From Allokutzneria multivorans (GTDB lineage: Bacteria; Actinomycetota; Actinomycetes; Mycobacteriales; Pseudonocardiaceae), in the NCBI RefSeq assembly GCF_039537405.1, contig NZ_BAABAL010000017.1, positions 558,001 to 622,000 on the forward strand: a DNA stretch of 64,000 nt, given 5' to 3'. Below are positions 62,412-64,000 of this stretch, piece by piece. Numbering within the stretch: the stretch's first letter is position 1; each line of letters starts with the position of its first letter. A program made the position numbers and the translations under genes. The notes beneath the pieces were generated by a model. The model made no database searches, was not told the DNA's origin, and saw only the letters and a program-made list of their open reading frames with translations.

Positions 62412-62493
62412 CCCAGCTCGAACCGATCATGGAGGCGCTTGTGCTCCGGTTGACCGACCCCGAACACGGTCCGTGCGGGATAGGTTCTGCGTC

Positions 62494-64000
62494 GTGACCG
62501 AGGCACCAGCGATGTCCGAGCAGACGACCGAACCGCAGCCACAGCCGCAGGCCGTGCTCAACGCGTGCACAGTGGCCACAAGAGCGGACCTGCCCGCCGT
62601 CCGCCTGCTCAGCGGAGCCTTCCTCGCCAAGCACCCCGGTGGTCGCTTCCTGGCACTGCTGGTCGACGCCGACCCTGCTGCCGTCGGACCCGGCCTGCTC
62701 ACCCCGGCGGACATCGGTGTCGACGCGGCCGAACTGTCCTGGCTCGCGACCGCGTGCACACCCGACGAGCTGCGCGCCGTGTTGCAACCGCGCCTGATGA
62801 TGCGACTGCTCGCCGAGCTCGGCCCCGTGCTCTACCTCGACCCGAACGTCCTCGTGCTGGACACGGTCGTCGACGAGGTGCTCAGCGCCGTCTCGCGCAG
62901 CCCCGTCGTGCTGCTTCCGCGCGTCCTGGAGCCGCTACCGCGCGATGGAATGCGCCCGGCACCGGAAGAACTGCTCACGGCGGGCATGTTCGACCCGGGC
63001 TTCATCGCGGTCGCGCCCGGCTCCGCGCCGTTCCTCAACATGTGGGCCGAGCAGGTCCGCCAAGCCCCCGACGCCGCCGGCGGATTCCTCGACGGTGCTC
63101 CCGCGCTGGTCGAGCACGAGGTACTGCGCGATCCCGGCATCGGTGTCTCGATCTGGAACATCGACCAGCGCCCGCCGTGGCGCGACTCCAAGGGCCGTTT
63201 GCTCGTCGGCGACAAGCCGCTGCGCACCGTGCACCTGTCCGGCTTCGACCCGCAGCGCCCGTGGCTGCTGTCCGCGAACATCGCCGATCGCCCGCGCGTG
63301 CTCCTCTCCGAGCACCCGCCCATGGCGCAGCTGTGCGCGATCTACCGCAACGAGCTGGTCAGGGTCGGTCACAACCGCGAGCGCGACCCCTACGCCTTCG
63401 CCGCGCTGCCCGATGGCACGCCGATCCCCGACGCGCTGCGCCGCGAGTACCGCCGCGCCACACAGCAGCGCAACGGCGTCCCGCCCGCCAAGCCCGCCGT
63501 CGGCCCGGCCGCCGACGTCGCCGACTTCCTCCGCTGGGCGTGCGAACCCGCCGACGAGAACCAGCACGCGTCCGGTGGCTCGCGCTGGGGCGCCGCGCTC
63601 TGGCAGGACGACCCCGAGCTGCGCAGGCAGTATCCCGACCCGTTCGGCGCCCAGGCCAAGGAGTTCCGCACCTGGTGCGCGACGACCGGCGTCGCGACCG
63701 GCCGCGTCCACCCGGACGCCGTGCCCCGTCTCGACCCCAGCTCCAGCCTCGCCCTCGTCGACCAGCTCGGCGTCAGCGTCGTCGGCACGGGCGCCGAGGC
63801 CGAGCTGCTGCGCGCGACCGTGCGCGCGTCCGGCCTGCCGACCGCCGACGACCCGGTCTACCCCGTGGTGCTGCGCTGCGCCGGAGCGCTCCCGGTTCCG
63901 GGCGACCGCTACGTCGTCTCCGTGAGCCCCGACGGCGTCCTCACCGCACCACCGTCCGAAGTGGACGAGGTGTGGGTGCTGTCCGACGCGACCAGGCAGG
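62494..64000 (+). CDS. Glycosyltransferase-like protein, cut by the window edge
   Basis: The frame from GTG 62494 is open to base 64000 (502 codons seen, no stop). The N-terminus NACTVATRADLPAVRLLSGA and FLAKHPGGRFLALLVDAD resemble GT-A proteins that begin with a repertoire-scan motif; VLYLDPNVLVLD is a DxD-like strand. The second half (SRWGAALWQDDPELRRQYPD, then PFGAQAKEFRTWC) resembles a domain common in actinobacterial polysaccharide-type enzymes. The acceptor is unknown and the C-terminus is missing. Confidence 0.65.
   Translation, partial: MTEAPAMSEQTTEPQPQPQAVLNACTVATRADLPAVRLLSGAFLAKHPGGRFLALLVDADPAAVGPGLLTPADIGVDAAELSWLATACTPDELRAVLQPRLMMRLLAELGPVLYLDPNVLVLDTVVDEVLSAVSRSPVVLLPRVLEPLPRDGMRPAPEELLTAGMFDPGFIAVAPGSAPFLNMWAEQVRQAPDAAGGFLDGAPALVEHEVLRDPGIGVSIWNIDQRPPWRDSKGRLLVGDKPLRTVHLSGFDPQRPWLLSANIADRPRVLLSEHPPMAQLCAIYRNELVRVGHNRERDPYAFAALPDGTPIPDALRREYRRATQQRNGVPPAKPAVGPAADVADFLRWACEPADENQHASGGSRWGAALWQDDPELRRQYPDPFGAQAKEFRTWCATTGVATGRVHPDAVPRLDPSSSLALVDQLGVSVVGTGAEAELLRATVRASGLPTADDPVYPVVLRCAGALPVPGDRYVVSVSPDGVLTAPPSEVDEVWVLSDATRQ

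Noticed and set aside
62945..63925. A 326-codon frame inside the last gene
   Set aside because: It is out of frame with the GTG 62494 gene, whose sequence has glycosyltransferase-like motifs, and consists of Ser/Arg/Pro/Ala-rich shadow sequence.

Overview
The window is high-GC actinobacterial DNA with many GTG and TTG starts and tightly overlapping genes. FasR-fabD-fabH-acpP-fabF, AhpE, DUF3052, DUF3145, CobD/CobC, PtpA, Hip1/CaeA-like and GlnA2 genes all occur. Gene content and order, recalled from memory, resemble the Mycobacterium tuberculosis Rv2220-Rv2245 region. Conjugation-type genes and intergenic repeats point to Pseudonocardiales (Lentzea/Saccharothrix/Amycolatopsis-like). The genus is an inference.

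Layout. 1-4505: edge of an acyltransferase-3 gene, a DsbA-like/CcdA redox pair and three genes of unknown function. 4941-9802: type II fatty-acid synthesis operon fabD-fabH-acpP-fabF downstream of its PucR-family regulator fasR. 10063-17198: MscS-related membrane protein, FMN riboswitch with riboflavin transporter ribM, a 5'-truncated-looking M14 peptidase, malate synthase aceB and pyruvate dehydrogenase E1 aceE. 17483-22488: DUF3052, ahpE, tRNA-Val(TAC), a GNAT gene, a repeat-rich 520 bp gap, a saccharopine-dehydrogenase-like oxidoreductase and an orphan histidine kinase. 22653-31130: secreted M14 carboxypeptidase and a Wadjet-type jetABC operon (DUF2397, DUF2398, TIGR02680 SMC-like ATPase) without a visible jetD nuclease gene. 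31222-34190: cobD, SURF1, fructosamine kinase, low-molecular-weight tyrosine phosphatase. 34240-35508: tripartite toxin-antitoxin-chaperone module (HigB-like, HigA-like, SecB-like). 35519-41161: GT-C mannosyltransferase-like gene, cobC-like aminotransferase, Nif3, zinc-ribbon protein, RNase H/phosphatase and the RNase P RNA gene. 41202-50317: small membrane protein, ParB-like ribbon-helix-helix protein and a type IV secretion-like cluster (VirB2-, VirB3/PrgI-, VirB4-, VirB6-, VirB8- and VirB1-NlpC/P60-like). 50369-64000: RNB ribonuclease, NpdG, BtuF-like protein, Xi-class GST, a MITE-like element, panB, nadE, Hip1/CaeA-like lipoprotein peptidase, glnA2, secreted amidase and a glycosyltransferase-like gene cut by the window edge.

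The conserved backbone is central metabolism: fatty-acid synthesis, pyruvate and glyoxylate entry, cobalamin, NAD, pantothenate and glutamine. Three accessory blocks interrupt it: jetABC, the TAC module and the secretion-like cluster. The non-coding gaps hold a dispersed bipartite repeat with 32 bp spacing, a second short repeat, several strong terminator hairpins and a MITE that supplies the panB stop codon. All calls come from reading the sequence; no database search was run.
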